This document shows, in pieces, positions 9,145 through 16,995 of a DNA stretch of 64,000 nt. Positions within the stretch are counted from its first letter, which is position 1, and each line of letters begins with the position of its first letter. The notes beneath the pieces were generated by a model. That model was not told the DNA's origin, searched no databases, and saw nothing but the letters and a program-made list of their open reading frames with translations. Made by a program: the position numbers and the translations under genes. Source of the stretch: VXMF01 sp965206775 (GTDB lineage: Bacteria > Acidobacteriota > Terriglobia > Bryobacterales > UBA6623); NCBI GenBank assembly GCA_965206775.1, contig CBDBKU010000002.1, positions 558,001-622,000 on the forward strand, given 5' to 3'.

Positions 9145-9702
9145 TCATTCGGCGAGCAGCACGCCCAGCTCCTCGAGCAGGTTCGTTTCCATCTCGGACC
9201 AGAACTGCCCGTCCATTCCTTTGTGCTCGTAGCGGATCACGCCCTTGCGATCAACGAGCATCATGAAGGGGACGTAGGCTCGCGCCATAACTGACAGATC
9301 GGCGAAACGCATCCAGTCGGAGCGATTCGAGACCCCGATCGGGAACTCTACACCGTGTTTGTCCTTGAACCGGTCGATGTTGCCGGGAGCGTTCGGGTTC
9401 ACCGCCATGGCCATGATCTCGAGGCCCTGGCCTGAGTACTTCTTGTAGATCGGCGCCAATGCCTCGCAGGTGTCCTGGCAGTGTGGGCAGTCGGTCGAGA
9501 TCCACAGGACCGCCACGACCTTCCCCTTGAGAGAATTCAGCGTGACGGTCTTGCCGGCAACGGTCTTGAGCGCAAGCTCGGGAGCTTCGCGAGGCACGTT
9601 GTTGGCCTCGAGCGCAGGCACGAGCAGTGCGCCCGCCAGCAAGCAGGACGCGATCGCAAGCGCAGGAAGGACCCCTCCTGGCCTGTAGAGAGAAGTCTTC
9701 AT
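9145..9702 (-). CDS. Exported thioredoxin-like protein (TlpA/AhpC-TSA redoxin)
   Basis: A 185-residue protein from ATG 9702. The N-terminal hydrophobic segment (residues about 10-32, LPALAIASCLLAGALLVPAL) is a signal peptide or membrane anchor. The remainder is a redoxin fold: AVLWISTDCPHCQD carries a CPHC redox motif, MAMAVNPNAPGNIDRF is the extended strand-helix, and AYVPFMMLVDRKGVIRYEHK has the cis-Pro loop. It probably acts as a periplasmic disulfide reductase or peroxide-linked thiol protein. An in-frame upstream extension lacks signal-peptide character and was rejected. It is followed with a 4-bp gap by the YheT-like hydrolase. Confidence 0.82.
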   Translation of the reverse strand: MKTSLYRPGGVLPALAIASCLLAGALLVPALEANNVPREAPELALKTVAGKTVTLNSLKGKVVAVLWISTDCPHCQDTCEALAPIYKKYSGQGLEIMAMAVNPNAPGNIDRFKDKHGVEFPIGVSNRSDWMRFADLSVMARAYVPFMMLVDRKGVIRYEHKGMDGQFWSEMETNLLEELGVLLAE

Positions 9703-9833
9703 CGCTTTGCACCGAGCGGTCGGGGCCCGGCTTGAGATGCGCCCGCCATCGGCTGGCTCCAATGTCCCGACCGTATCTCCGAACTCAGATTATCACAGGC
9801 CTCCGCCGTTCCCCCTGCCCGTGCCAGCCTGCT

Positions 9834-11717
9834 CTAGCGAGACACGACCGACTCCGCGTAAAGGAGGTCTCCGGTTAGCCCGTCGTAGTACTGAAACACC
9901 GCTTGCGGGCTCTCGTAAGGGATCCACCGGTCTCCACCGTCGATCGGGTTGTTGAAAACGTTATTCACCTGCACGACGCAGTAGACCGGGCGCCTCCGCC
10001 ACTCGTTCGGCGTCCCGTTGACAATGAAGCTCGACCAGCGAATCTCGGTGTTCCGTCCGAAGGAGTCGTACATTCCGGATTTCGGGCGGTCCCCTTCGGA
10101 GCGGAGGGGGTGGTTCGTCGAATTGTGCGGGCCGGAGGCGAACTCCCACACACGGTCCGTCAGCTTGATGGCAAAGCTGTTGTGCAGGTCTCCGGTGAGC
10201 ACGAATACCGGTTTACCCAAGCCGTCCCAGAAGTTGATCAGATCCTCGCGCTCCCATAGGAATGCCGTCCACGCGTCATCCTTGTTCGTCTCGGAGATGT
10301 TCGCGTTGCCGGTGCCGCCGACGTGGGAAATCGAGAAGTTCACCGACGAGACGAGGAAGAAGAAGTCCGCATCGGAGGCCTGCATGGTGTCCTTGAGCCA
10401 CGCCTTCTGCGTCTCGCCCAGCATGGTGCGGCCCCGCTTCTCGCGATCCCTCGTGTCGTGCATCATGCGATAGGAGCGGGTGTCGACGTAGAGGAACTCC
10501 GCATTCGAGACGCGCTTGCTGAAGTACGAGCGACGGCCGACCGAATACACCGGATTGCCGTCTTCAAGGGCCGACGGCCTGATGCGGAGCCGGTTGGCAT
10601 CCAGGACCTCCGCGATCTCGTAGACGCGCGAGTTCGGATCACCTCCTTCGTCGTCGGGGTCGGTGCCGTCAGGATTCGGGTCGAGAAGCATGGCGCCCCA
10701 ATTGGAAGTACCCCAGTGCACGTGGAGAGTCGACTCTGTGCTCAGTCCAGTGAAGTCCGCCTCCGGATCAGTCAACACGTCGCTGCCTGCCTCCAGCTGC
10801 GCCCGGCCGTAGGCGATAGGCGGCGTCTCGGGCACGGGGTTGCTCCAGCCGAGGTAGTCGTACCAAGCCCGGGTCCCGACATCGCGAAAGACCGCTCGGC
10901 GATTGCGGCGGCCCGGCTCCCCCGCGCCGTAGATGTCGTTTAGCAGCTCGTGGTCGTCGAACGTGTAATACGACGGAACGTTGCGATGCCAGGCGCGCAG
11001 GTTCGCGCCATTCTCGTAGAAATTCTTATAGTTCTCCCACACTCCGGTGATGGCCGGCATCAGCGACACGACTCGGGGCGTCGCCGCCTCGTCGGTTCCG
11101 GTCTGAGCGCGCCATTCCTCCACCGAGTACAGGCGTGCCTGGTTCTCGTAGAGCCAGTCCCCGTTCAGGATCGCGAAGTCGATCTTGCTCCTGTCCACTC
11201 CACGGGCCAGCTGCCGGAGCATCGTGCCGTGCGTCAGGAGCTCGGTACCGATAGGGCTGCCGCTCGCGTTCTGGTTGTTGCCGCAGGCGAACTCGAACCG
11301 GAAATTGAACCGTCCGTCCGGATTGTCCTCGGTCATGAGGCCATCGGCATTGGGCAGCGTGTGGAACGAGCCGGATCGCTCCTCCGTGCCAGCGGGAGCC
11401 TCGCCCATGCCGATCTCGTAGTGGTACTTGGTCCCGGCTGCGAGGCCACCGATCAAGACCCAGCCGGTGTTGTCGTCCTCGAGCACCGTCGCTGCGGTGG
11501 CGCGCCCCGTAAGGGCGTCAGGCGCGGTGCCGTAGAAAACTGTGAACTCCGCGGGCTGCGATGTTCGGGCCCACACGCCGACGTGATCGTTGCCGAGGCG
11601 TCCCAGCACCGGTCCATGCGTGATCGAGGGCCCAGAGGAATCCGACCCGCCGCCGCTGGGACCGCAGCCCCACGGAAGCATCCAGGCAGCAAGTACGAGA
11701 ATCGCGATTCGGCGCAT
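9834..11717 (-). CDS. PhoD-like metallophosphatase, lipoprotein
   Basis: A 627-residue exported phosphatase/phosphodiesterase. ATG 11717 begins MRRIAILVLAAWMLPWGCG, a lipoprotein signal with a cysteine lipobox. A PhoD N-terminal beta-sandwich follows (HGPVLGRLGNDHVGVWARTS, then an LAAGTKYHYEI segment). The metallophosphoesterase domain has the expected metal-ligand blocks: FEFACGNNQ, FAILNGDWLYE, YTFDDHELLNDIYG and LTGDLHNSFA. Such enzymes release phosphate from phosphodiesters or teichoic-type substrates, usually under phosphate starvation, though no Pho box is visible. It is the last gene of a long leftward cluster. A 130-codon in-frame extension upstream overlaps the Nudix gene antisense-free but lacks homology, so it was dropped. 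Confidence 0.85.
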   Translation of the reverse strand: MRRIAILVLAAWMLPWGCGPSGGGSDSSGPSITHGPVLGRLGNDHVGVWARTSQPAEFTVFYGTAPDALTGRATAATVLEDDNTGWVLIGGLAAGTKYHYEIGMGEAPAGTEERSGSFHTLPNADGLMTEDNPDGRFNFRFEFACGNNQNASGSPIGTELLTHGTMLRQLARGVDRSKIDFAILNGDWLYENQARLYSVEEWRAQTGTDEAATPRVVSLMPAITGVWENYKNFYENGANLRAWHRNVPSYYTFDDHELLNDIYGAGEPGRRNRRAVFRDVGTRAWYDYLGWSNPVPETPPIAYGRAQLEAGSDVLTDPEADFTGLSTESTLHVHWGTSNWGAMLLDPNPDGTDPDDEGGDPNSRVYEIAEVLDANRLRIRPSALEDGNPVYSVGRRSYFSKRVSNAEFLYVDTRSYRMMHDTRDREKRGRTMLGETQKAWLKDTMQASDADFFFLVSSVNFSISHVGGTGNANISETNKDDAWTAFLWEREDLINFWDGLGKPVFVLTGDLHNSFAIKLTDRVWEFASGPHNSTNHPLRSEGDRPKSGMYDSFGRNTEIRWSSFIVNGTPNEWRRRPVYCVVQVNNVFNNPIDGGDRWIPYESPQAVFQYYDGLTGDLLYAESVVSR

Positions 11718-11793
11718 GTCAACGGAGAGATTACCAGATGGCGACCCCCCGCTCTGCGAGCCGCGAGTACGCGAAAGTACTTCGCCGACGGAG

Positions 11794-12183
11794 CTAGTAG
11801 CGGTTGTGGGCGAGCTCGCGGACGATCCGCTCGTCTCCTTCCAGGAAGTCGTAGCCCGGCAGCTCGCGCCGGGATTCCCATCGGACCTCGGCGAACTGGG
11901 ACGACTCGATTTGTCCCCGGAACGAGGTGACCTTGAAGAAGACCAAGCGGATAGGCAGCTTGCCCGGATACGAGTAGTCGTACCGGACGACCTCCTCCGC
12001 GTCGGCGCTTTCAATGCCGAGCTCCTCGCTGAGCTCCCGCACCAGCGCCTCGCCCGGTGCCTCTCCGGGCTCGACCTTGCCCCCCGGAAACTCCCACTTG
12101 CCGGCATGCTTTTGGTCCTGGCGGCGCCGGCAAATCAGCAACTTCCCGGCTCGCTCGAGCAACGCGATCGCAACGGTCGTCAT
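11794..12183 (-). CDS. Nudix hydrolase, MutT-like (8-oxo-dGTP diphosphatase type)
   Basis: A 129-residue Nudix protein from ATG 12183 (MTTVAIALLERAGKLLICRR). The Nudix box is complete: GGKVEPGEAP, then ALVRELSEELGI. WEFPGGK just upstream and the RLVFFKV strand are MutT-like. Such enzymes hydrolyse 8-oxo-dGTP to keep it out of DNA. The start overlaps the stop of the preceding glycosylase gene by 4 bp (ATGA), indicating translational coupling. Pairing a base-excision glycosylase with a nucleotide-pool sanitiser makes a small DNA-repair module. Confidence 0.88.
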   Translation of the reverse strand: MTTVAIALLERAGKLLICRRRQDQKHAGKWEFPGGKVEPGEAPGEALVRELSEELGIESADAEEVVRYDYSYPGKLPIRLVFFKVTSFRGQIESSQFAEVRWESRRELPGYDFLEGDERIVRELAHNRY

Positions 12184-12815
12184 GAGTCGCCCGTCGCGAA
12201 TTGCGGATCGAGGCTGCGCCAGCAATACCAGCTCGCCACGCTGGCGTACGGTCTCCAGGGACGGGCCAGGTCGATGGATTCCCGCTTGCCCGGCAGATCA
12301 TCCAGCTGGTGGAAGTTGCGCAGCGCTTGCCGAACGCCTAAGTCCTCGTACGGCAGCACGTCGGGGCGGCCGAGGGAGAATATCAGGAACATCTTCGCCG
12401 TCCACACGCCGATTCCGCGAAGAGCTGTGAGCCGGCTGATCACCTCGTCGTCGTCCAGCTCCCTCATTCCAGCCAGATCGATGCGGTTGTCGGAAACTGC
12501 GCTTGCGAGGTCGAGCACGTAGGACGCCTTCCTGCCGGAATAGCCGACGCTCCGCAGTCCCTCCTCTCCACACGCCCGCACCGATTCCGGGTTCAGGGCC
12601 GACGGTTCGATCCGCTCGTTCAGCCGGCGTCCGATCGCGCGGGCCGCCGCGCCGGAAATCTGCTGGGCCGTGATCGACCTCACCAGCATTTGGAATCCGT
12701 CGGGCTGTGTCCGCAACCCGCACGGGCCGGCACGGCGGACCAAGCCTCGCATATGGGGGCACGCCTTTGCGAGGTGCCGATCCGCGCGAATCAGCATGGC
12801 GTCGAGAGCAGTCAC
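12180..12815 (-). CDS. HhH-GPD DNA glycosylase, AlkA-like
   Basis: A 211-residue base-excision glycosylase of the DNA-3-methyladenine glycosylase II superfamily. The helix-hairpin-helix and catalytic Asp are visible as LTALRGIGVWTAKMFLIFSL followed by GRPDVLPYEDLGVRQA; SITAQQISGAAARAI is the usual substrate-pocket helix. The GTG at 12815 overlaps the upstream kinase stop (GTGA) and gives the family-typical N-terminus TALDAMLIRADRHLAK; ATG 12797 is an alternative. Short bacterial members lack the N-terminal domain of E. coli AlkA, as here. It is coupled by ATGA overlap to the Nudix gene. Confidence 0.87.
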   Translation of the reverse strand: MTALDAMLIRADRHLAKACPHMRGLVRRAGPCGLRTQPDGFQMLVRSITAQQISGAAARAIGRRLNERIEPSALNPESVRACGEEGLRSVGYSGRKASYVLDLASAVSDNRIDLAGMRELDDDEVISRLTALRGIGVWTAKMFLIFSLGRPDVLPYEDLGVRQALRNFHQLDDLPGKRESIDLARPWRPYASVASWYCWRSLDPQFATGDS

Positions 12816-13756
12816 TTCGGTTCCCAAGCCTGGACATTCAAGCCGCAAGCCCAGTAGGCCCGTAGCAGGGCTCCGGTCGCGGCGTCGTGGGCCGGTGTGC
12901 GAAGCGAGAGCCCCGCCGATCGCAACCGCAGGGCGAGCGCCCCGCGGATCCGATCGCTCTTGAACACGCCGCCTGAAGGGTACACCGCCGATTCAGGGAG
13001 GTCCGCGGGGAGCGCCCTCGCCGCGCGCGCCGCGAGCGCCCCGAGCGCTTCGCCAGCCGCCTGCAGCAACGCTCGGGCAGGTTCGTCCCCCTGCGTAGCG
13101 GCTTCGTCCACGACGGGAGCTAGGGAGGCGATCCGGTCGCGAGGCCAGTCCGGGTCGTAGAAGCGATGCATCACCTCGTTCACCGTGGCGGAGCCGGTCG
13201 CTCGAAGCAGCGGTCCGCGCAACTCCGTCGGCTCGCCCCAGCCTTCCTCGGCCGCCAGGGCGGCACGCAAGGCGCCGCGAACGATGTCGAGGGCTCCGCC
13301 ATCGTCTCCGAACAGATAGCCCCATCCGCCGCAGCGCGTCGTGTTGCCAGTCCCGTCACGCGCCAGCGCGATCGAGCCTGTTCCCGCGATGATCACAATC
13401 CCGGCCCCCCCGCCGGTGGCGCCATCGAGCGCCGCCTCAGCGTCATTGGTGACCTCGATGGCCGATGAAGGCGTGACATCCTCCAGAATCAGGCGCTTGT
13501 CGTCCGCGCCGCCGCTCATGCCGAAGCATGCCGCTTCGAATCCCGATGCTGCCGGAAGGCGCGCCAAGGCCAGGAGGTCTCGCAACAGCTCGCTCGCCGT
13601 CTTCCTGAGAGTCGCTTCCCCGGCTCCCGGCGTGGCCCGCCAGCAAGGCGCGCCGACGGCGCGGGCCAGGATTCGGCCCGTCTCGTCCCCGATCACGGCC
13701 CGCGTCGAGGACTGACCGCCGTCGACTCCCAGAAAGAACCGTCGCGACCCGGCCAT
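12812..13756 (-). CDS. BadF/BadG-family sugar kinase, N-acetylglucosamine kinase-like
   Basis: A 314-residue ASKHA-fold kinase. FFLGVDGGQSSTRAVIGD is the phosphate-1 loop, EVTNDAEAALDGAT holds the catalytic-base region, GIVIIAGTGSIALARDG is the phosphate-2 loop and RCGGWGYLFGDDGGA is the family signature. VYPSGGVFKSD is the adenosine motif. Proteins of this type phosphorylate N-acetylglucosamine or related amino sugars (NagK-like), which would fit the exported glycan-degrading enzymes elsewhere in the window; the actual substrate is unproven. ATG 13756 lies 3 bp after the stop of the upstream unknown gene, and its end overlaps the glycosylase start, so it is clearly operonic. Confidence 0.85.
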   Translation of the reverse strand: MAGSRRFFLGVDGGQSSTRAVIGDETGRILARAVGAPCWRATPGAGEATLRKTASELLRDLLALARLPAASGFEAACFGMSGGADDKRLILEDVTPSSAIEVTNDAEAALDGATGGGAGIVIIAGTGSIALARDGTGNTTRCGGWGYLFGDDGGALDIVRGALRAALAAEEGWGEPTELRGPLLRATGSATVNEVMHRFYDPDWPRDRIASLAPVVDEAATQGDEPARALLQAAGEALGALAARAARALPADLPESAVYPSGGVFKSDRIRGALALRLRSAGLSLRTPAHDAATGALLRAYWACGLNVQAWEPK

Positions 13757-13759
13757 GGA

Positions 13760-14290
13760 CTAGAGGCCCAGTGCGTTTCTGTAGCAGTACCGCATCAGAA
13801 GCCGCCATTCGAGCAGTTGCAGGTCGGCCAGTCGATCCGCACCCGAGCGACCGGAACAGGCCGTCGCGCACAGGTCGACGAAGCCGAATGGATCCCAGCG
13901 CTCGCCGGTCTCTCGCTTGAGGTCATCGAACACGGCATGTTCGCCGGTTCGGCGGAACCAGTACTTGGAATTGCTCCAGTCGCCCTCCTGGCGATGCATG
14001 ATGCCATGCCAGTAGCTGCCCGTTGACGTCCGCACTCCCTGCGAGATCGCGTGCGATTCGTCCAGCGCGCTGAAGTACAGGAACAGGCCGGACCGGACGC
14101 AGCTGGCGTCGTCGAGCGACTTGACTGCGTCACCATCGAATAGCTTCGCGGCTGGCGTCGCGCGAAGGGCATCGAGTTCGGGGCACTCGCGAGGCGAGGC
14201 CGGAACAAGTGGCATCGGACGGAGGCCATCGCCGCCCGGCGAGACCATCGCGGAGATCGCCGCGCCGAGTTCAAGTTCTCCCGAGTCCAT
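13760..14290 (-). CDS. Conserved protein of unknown function
   Basis: A 176-residue soluble protein that I cannot assign to a characterised family. It has no signal peptide or membrane segment. Distinctive blocks are LFLYFSALDESHAISQ, GSYWHGIMHRQEGDWSNSKY and WFRRTGEHAVFDDL, with two His and several acidic residues that could bind metal. Similar SYWHGIMHR-type proteins occur unannotated in Acidobacteria-like genomes (recollection, not searched). ATG 14290 is chosen; a TTG at 14302 is in frame. The gene is tightly packed with the sugar kinase downstream, hinting at a shared pathway. Confidence 0.7.
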   Translation of the reverse strand: MDSGELELGAAISAMVSPGGDGLRPMPLVPASPRECPELDALRATPAAKLFDGDAVKSLDDASCVRSGLFLYFSALDESHAISQGVRTSTGSYWHGIMHRQEGDWSNSKYWFRRTGEHAVFDDLKRETGERWDPFGFVDLCATACSGRSGADRLADLQLLEWRLLMRYCYRNALGL

Positions 14291-14365
14291 GACGGATACC
14301 AAGGTAGCCGCCGGGAGAGGCCGAGGTCAACGGGCGCTCGCGCCAGCCCGGAACGCTCCGACTCG

Positions 14366-15637
14366 CTACGGCAGGCTTGGCATGGACGTTCCGGAACCCG
14401 CCGGAAATATCGAGAGCACGGCCAGCAGGACGGAAAGTCCGATCATGATTGCGACCGCTGCCCAGGCGACGAGGTTGTAGAACGGTCCGTTCGTCCATTC
14501 GTGCATAAGGTCCCGGCGGTTGACGAGCTTCACGATGAAGATCATCACGACCGGCAGCAGGATACCGTTCAGGACCTGCGACAGCAGGATCATCGGAATG
14601 ATCGGGAAGCCCGGAATCAGGACAACGCCTGCGCCCAGCGCGATCAGGAGGGTGTACATCCAGTAGAAACTGGGCGCTTCGTCAAAATCGTGATCGACGC
14701 CCGATTCCAGGCCGAGCCCTTCGCACACCGTGTAGGCGGTTGACAGAGGCAGGATGCTCGAGGCGAACAGCGACGAGCAGAGCAGCCCGCCAGCGAAGAG
14801 CGCGTAGGCGTATGGTCCCAGGGGCAGGAGCGCCTCGGCCGCCTCGGCGGCGCTCTGAATGGGCCGGGGCCCGTCCTGCCAGATGGCGCCGGCACAGGCC
14901 ACGATGATGAAAAAGGCAACGAATGCCATCAGGACGCACCCCGCGACAACCTCGACGCGAGTGTCGCGGTACTGCTTCGTGTCGATGCCCTTCTCAACGA
15001 TCGCGGCCTGCAGGTAGAACTGCATCCAGGGGGCGACGGATGTTCCGACCATGCCGATAATCACGGCGACATAGCTTCGGTCCGCGACGAACACAGGCCG
15101 CACGGTGCTGCGAATCGCCGCATCCCAGTCCGGTTCCACAAGCACCGCGGAAATCACGTAGGCGATGTAAAACGCGCTGGCAGCCAGGAAGACCTTCTCG
15201 ACGCTCTGGTATGTGCCCTTGACCACAAGCACCCACACGAGCAGCGCGCCCAGAGGCACGGACACGTACCGGCTGACGGGCAGCAGCTCCATGGCACCCG
15301 CGATTCCGGCGAAGTTGGCGGCAACGTTCGTGAAGTTGACCGCGAGCAGCAGTCCCATGACGACCACCGTCGTGCGCAGCCCGAATTCCTCGCGGATCAG
15401 GTCCGATAGGCCCTTGCCCGTGACCGCGCCCATGCGCGAGCACATCTCTTGACTGACGATCAGCAGCAGCGTGATCGGAAGCAGCGTCCACAAGGGGACG
15501 TACCCCCAGCGGGCTCCCGCGTCCGAGTAGGTGAAGATCCCGCCCGCGTCGTTGTCGACCATGGCCGTGATGAATCCCGGACCGAGCACGGCCAGGAACG
15601 TCAGCACGCGTACGCGCACGCGCTTCGGCAGGACCAC
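14366..15637 (-). CDS. NRAMP-related divalent cation transporter lacking the canonical metal motifs
   Basis: A 423-residue inner-membrane protein with about 11 hydrophobic helices and an NRAMP fold. The first helix starts LGPGFITAMVDNDAGG (residues 18-33), where canonical Mn/Fe transporters have DPGN. Helix six reads GTSVAPWMQFYLQ (residues 198-210), where they have MPH. Loss of both signatures is typical of NRAMP-related proteins, one subgroup of which (NRMT) carries Mg2+. The GTG start at 15637 directly abuts the stop of a PRC/MgtE-N/CBS protein, so the two are coupled. The pairing with an MgtE-like cytoplasmic sensor supports regulated Mg2+ or related divalent transport (inference). Confidence 0.85.
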   Translation of the reverse strand: MVLPKRVRVRVLTFLAVLGPGFITAMVDNDAGGIFTYSDAGARWGYVPLWTLLPITLLLIVSQEMCSRMGAVTGKGLSDLIREEFGLRTTVVVMGLLLAVNFTNVAANFAGIAGAMELLPVSRYVSVPLGALLVWVLVVKGTYQSVEKVFLAASAFYIAYVISAVLVEPDWDAAIRSTVRPVFVADRSYVAVIIGMVGTSVAPWMQFYLQAAIVEKGIDTKQYRDTRVEVVAGCVLMAFVAFFIIVACAGAIWQDGPRPIQSAAEAAEALLPLGPYAYALFAGGLLCSSLFASSILPLSTAYTVCEGLGLESGVDHDFDEAPSFYWMYTLLIALGAGVVLIPGFPIIPMILLSQVLNGILLPVVMIFIVKLVNRRDLMHEWTNGPFYNLVAWAAVAIMIGLSVLLAVLSIFPAGSGTSMPSLP

Positions 15638-16909
15638 CTAGAGCCCCCGCCCTAGCTCGGGGCTGAGGAACGAGATAACGTCGTCGGCCGTGATCGCGCC
15701 CTGCATGCACCGCTCGCCGTCCACGACCGGCAGGGCGTAGAGGTTGTACTTGTCGAAGAGCTCGACAACCTCCTCCGACTTCGCATCCATGTTCACCTCG
15801 ACGGTCTCCCGGTAGGCCAGGGACTTTGCGGGGGCGTCCGGCGGCGCAACCGCCAGCCGGCCGAGCGGAACCGTGCCCGCGAGCCGCCCGTCCCTATCCA
15901 GAAGGAAGACGTGCGTCAGACGCTTCAACTGCGAGTCTTCGGTTCGAAGGCTCGTCACGACGTCGGCCACTGTCGCGTCTACCGAGTGCGACAGGTACCG
16001 CGTCGCCATCATGCCCGCGGCTGTGTCGTCCTCGTACCGGAGAAGTTCCGCAACTTCGTCGGCCGGCTCGGGTTCCATGTCGCGCACGATTTCTGCGCGC
16101 GCTTGCTCCTCGAGGCGAGCCAGGGCCTCGGCCGCCTCGGCCGGGTCCATTTCCTCGAGGATGTCCGCGGCGCGCTCGGGCTCTAGCGAATGGAGAATCG
16201 AGGTCTTGACCGTGGGCTTGACCTCTTCCAGGGTGTCTGCCGCGATCTCTTGGCCAAGCGTCTCGAACAGCGCTTCGCGCTCGTCCGATCCCAGCTCCTC
16301 CACGATGTCGGCGAGGTCCGCGGGATGGATGACCTCAAGGCGCTTGTGGGAGATCAGCAGCCGAAGGCGACGCTGGGGGTCCGGTTCGACGATGTTGCAT
16401 GCCTCCCAGGGAATCGAGTTGGGCAGCATCCTCTCCTGGATCTCCCGAATGATCCGATTGGGAAGGATGCCTTCCGCGAGGCGCCGGAATGCGCCTTGCA
16501 GACCCACTCCGACCTCATGGACCCATAGCTGCTCGTTGCCGTTCTGGGCGACCCGGAGCGCCAGGTCGTTGACGCGCACCACCTTGCGTCCGTTGACGTC
16601 GATAATCTGCTGGTCGAGGAGATCCTTGGTCAGCAGCAGGTGGTAGTCGTCGCCGTGGTAGGGCGTGAAGTTCTCGTCGGATAGAACGATGCCATCCTCT
16701 TCGAAGGACCGCACCTGGTCCCAGCGGACTGCGAACTTGGTCCGTCCCGAGCCGAACAGGAAGCGCGAGACGCGGCGCGGATGTTCCCTAGGAGAGACGG
16801 CGGCTTCGCGCACGCGGCCTATCCGCGTGCCCTGCGGGCCGATCAGGCGCATGCCGGTCAGCTCCGTCAGGTAGACCAGCCGCACCGATTCTGTCCGAGT
16901 CCTCTCCAT
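15638..16909 (-). CDS. PRC-barrel, MgtE-N and tandem CBS domain protein (transport regulator)
   Basis: A 423-residue cytoplasmic protein without membrane helices. From ATG 16909: a PRC-barrel-like N-terminus (about 10-85; LTGMRLIGPQGTRIGRVREA), a second PRC-like segment (about 100-140; QQIIDVNGRKVVRVNDL), an MgtE N-terminal domain (about 190-290; HPADLADIVEELGSDER and ILEEMDPAEAAEAL) and two CBS domains (about 300-420; GMMATRYLSHSVDATVADV and ALPVVDGERCMQGAIT). In MgtE channels the N plus CBS domains sense Mg2+ and gate the pore; here they are separate from a pore and are followed immediately by the NRAMP-related transporter. It probably controls that transporter. Confidence 0.85.
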   Translation of the reverse strand: MERTRTESVRLVYLTELTGMRLIGPQGTRIGRVREAAVSPREHPRRVSRFLFGSGRTKFAVRWDQVRSFEEDGIVLSDENFTPYHGDDYHLLLTKDLLDQQIIDVNGRKVVRVNDLALRVAQNGNEQLWVHEVGVGLQGAFRRLAEGILPNRIIREIQERMLPNSIPWEACNIVEPDPQRRLRLLISHKRLEVIHPADLADIVEELGSDEREALFETLGQEIAADTLEEVKPTVKTSILHSLEPERAADILEEMDPAEAAEALARLEEQARAEIVRDMEPEPADEVAELLRYEDDTAAGMMATRYLSHSVDATVADVVTSLRTEDSQLKRLTHVFLLDRDGRLAGTVPLGRLAVAPPDAPAKSLAYRETVEVNMDAKSEEVVELFDKYNLYALPVVDGERCMQGAITADDVISFLSPELGRGL

Positions 16910-16995
16910 GACTAAGCGGCCGGGCTCGGAACAGACGCGCCGCAACGGCGCCGTTCCAACACGGCATCGCGCTGTCGCTACGACTTCCGGGGTCG

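Noticed and set aside
11718..12107. 130-codon in-frame N-terminal extension of the PhoD-like protein
   Set aside because: A lipoprotein signal starts precisely at 11717; the extension is Arg/Ser-rich and overlaps the Nudix gene in another frame.
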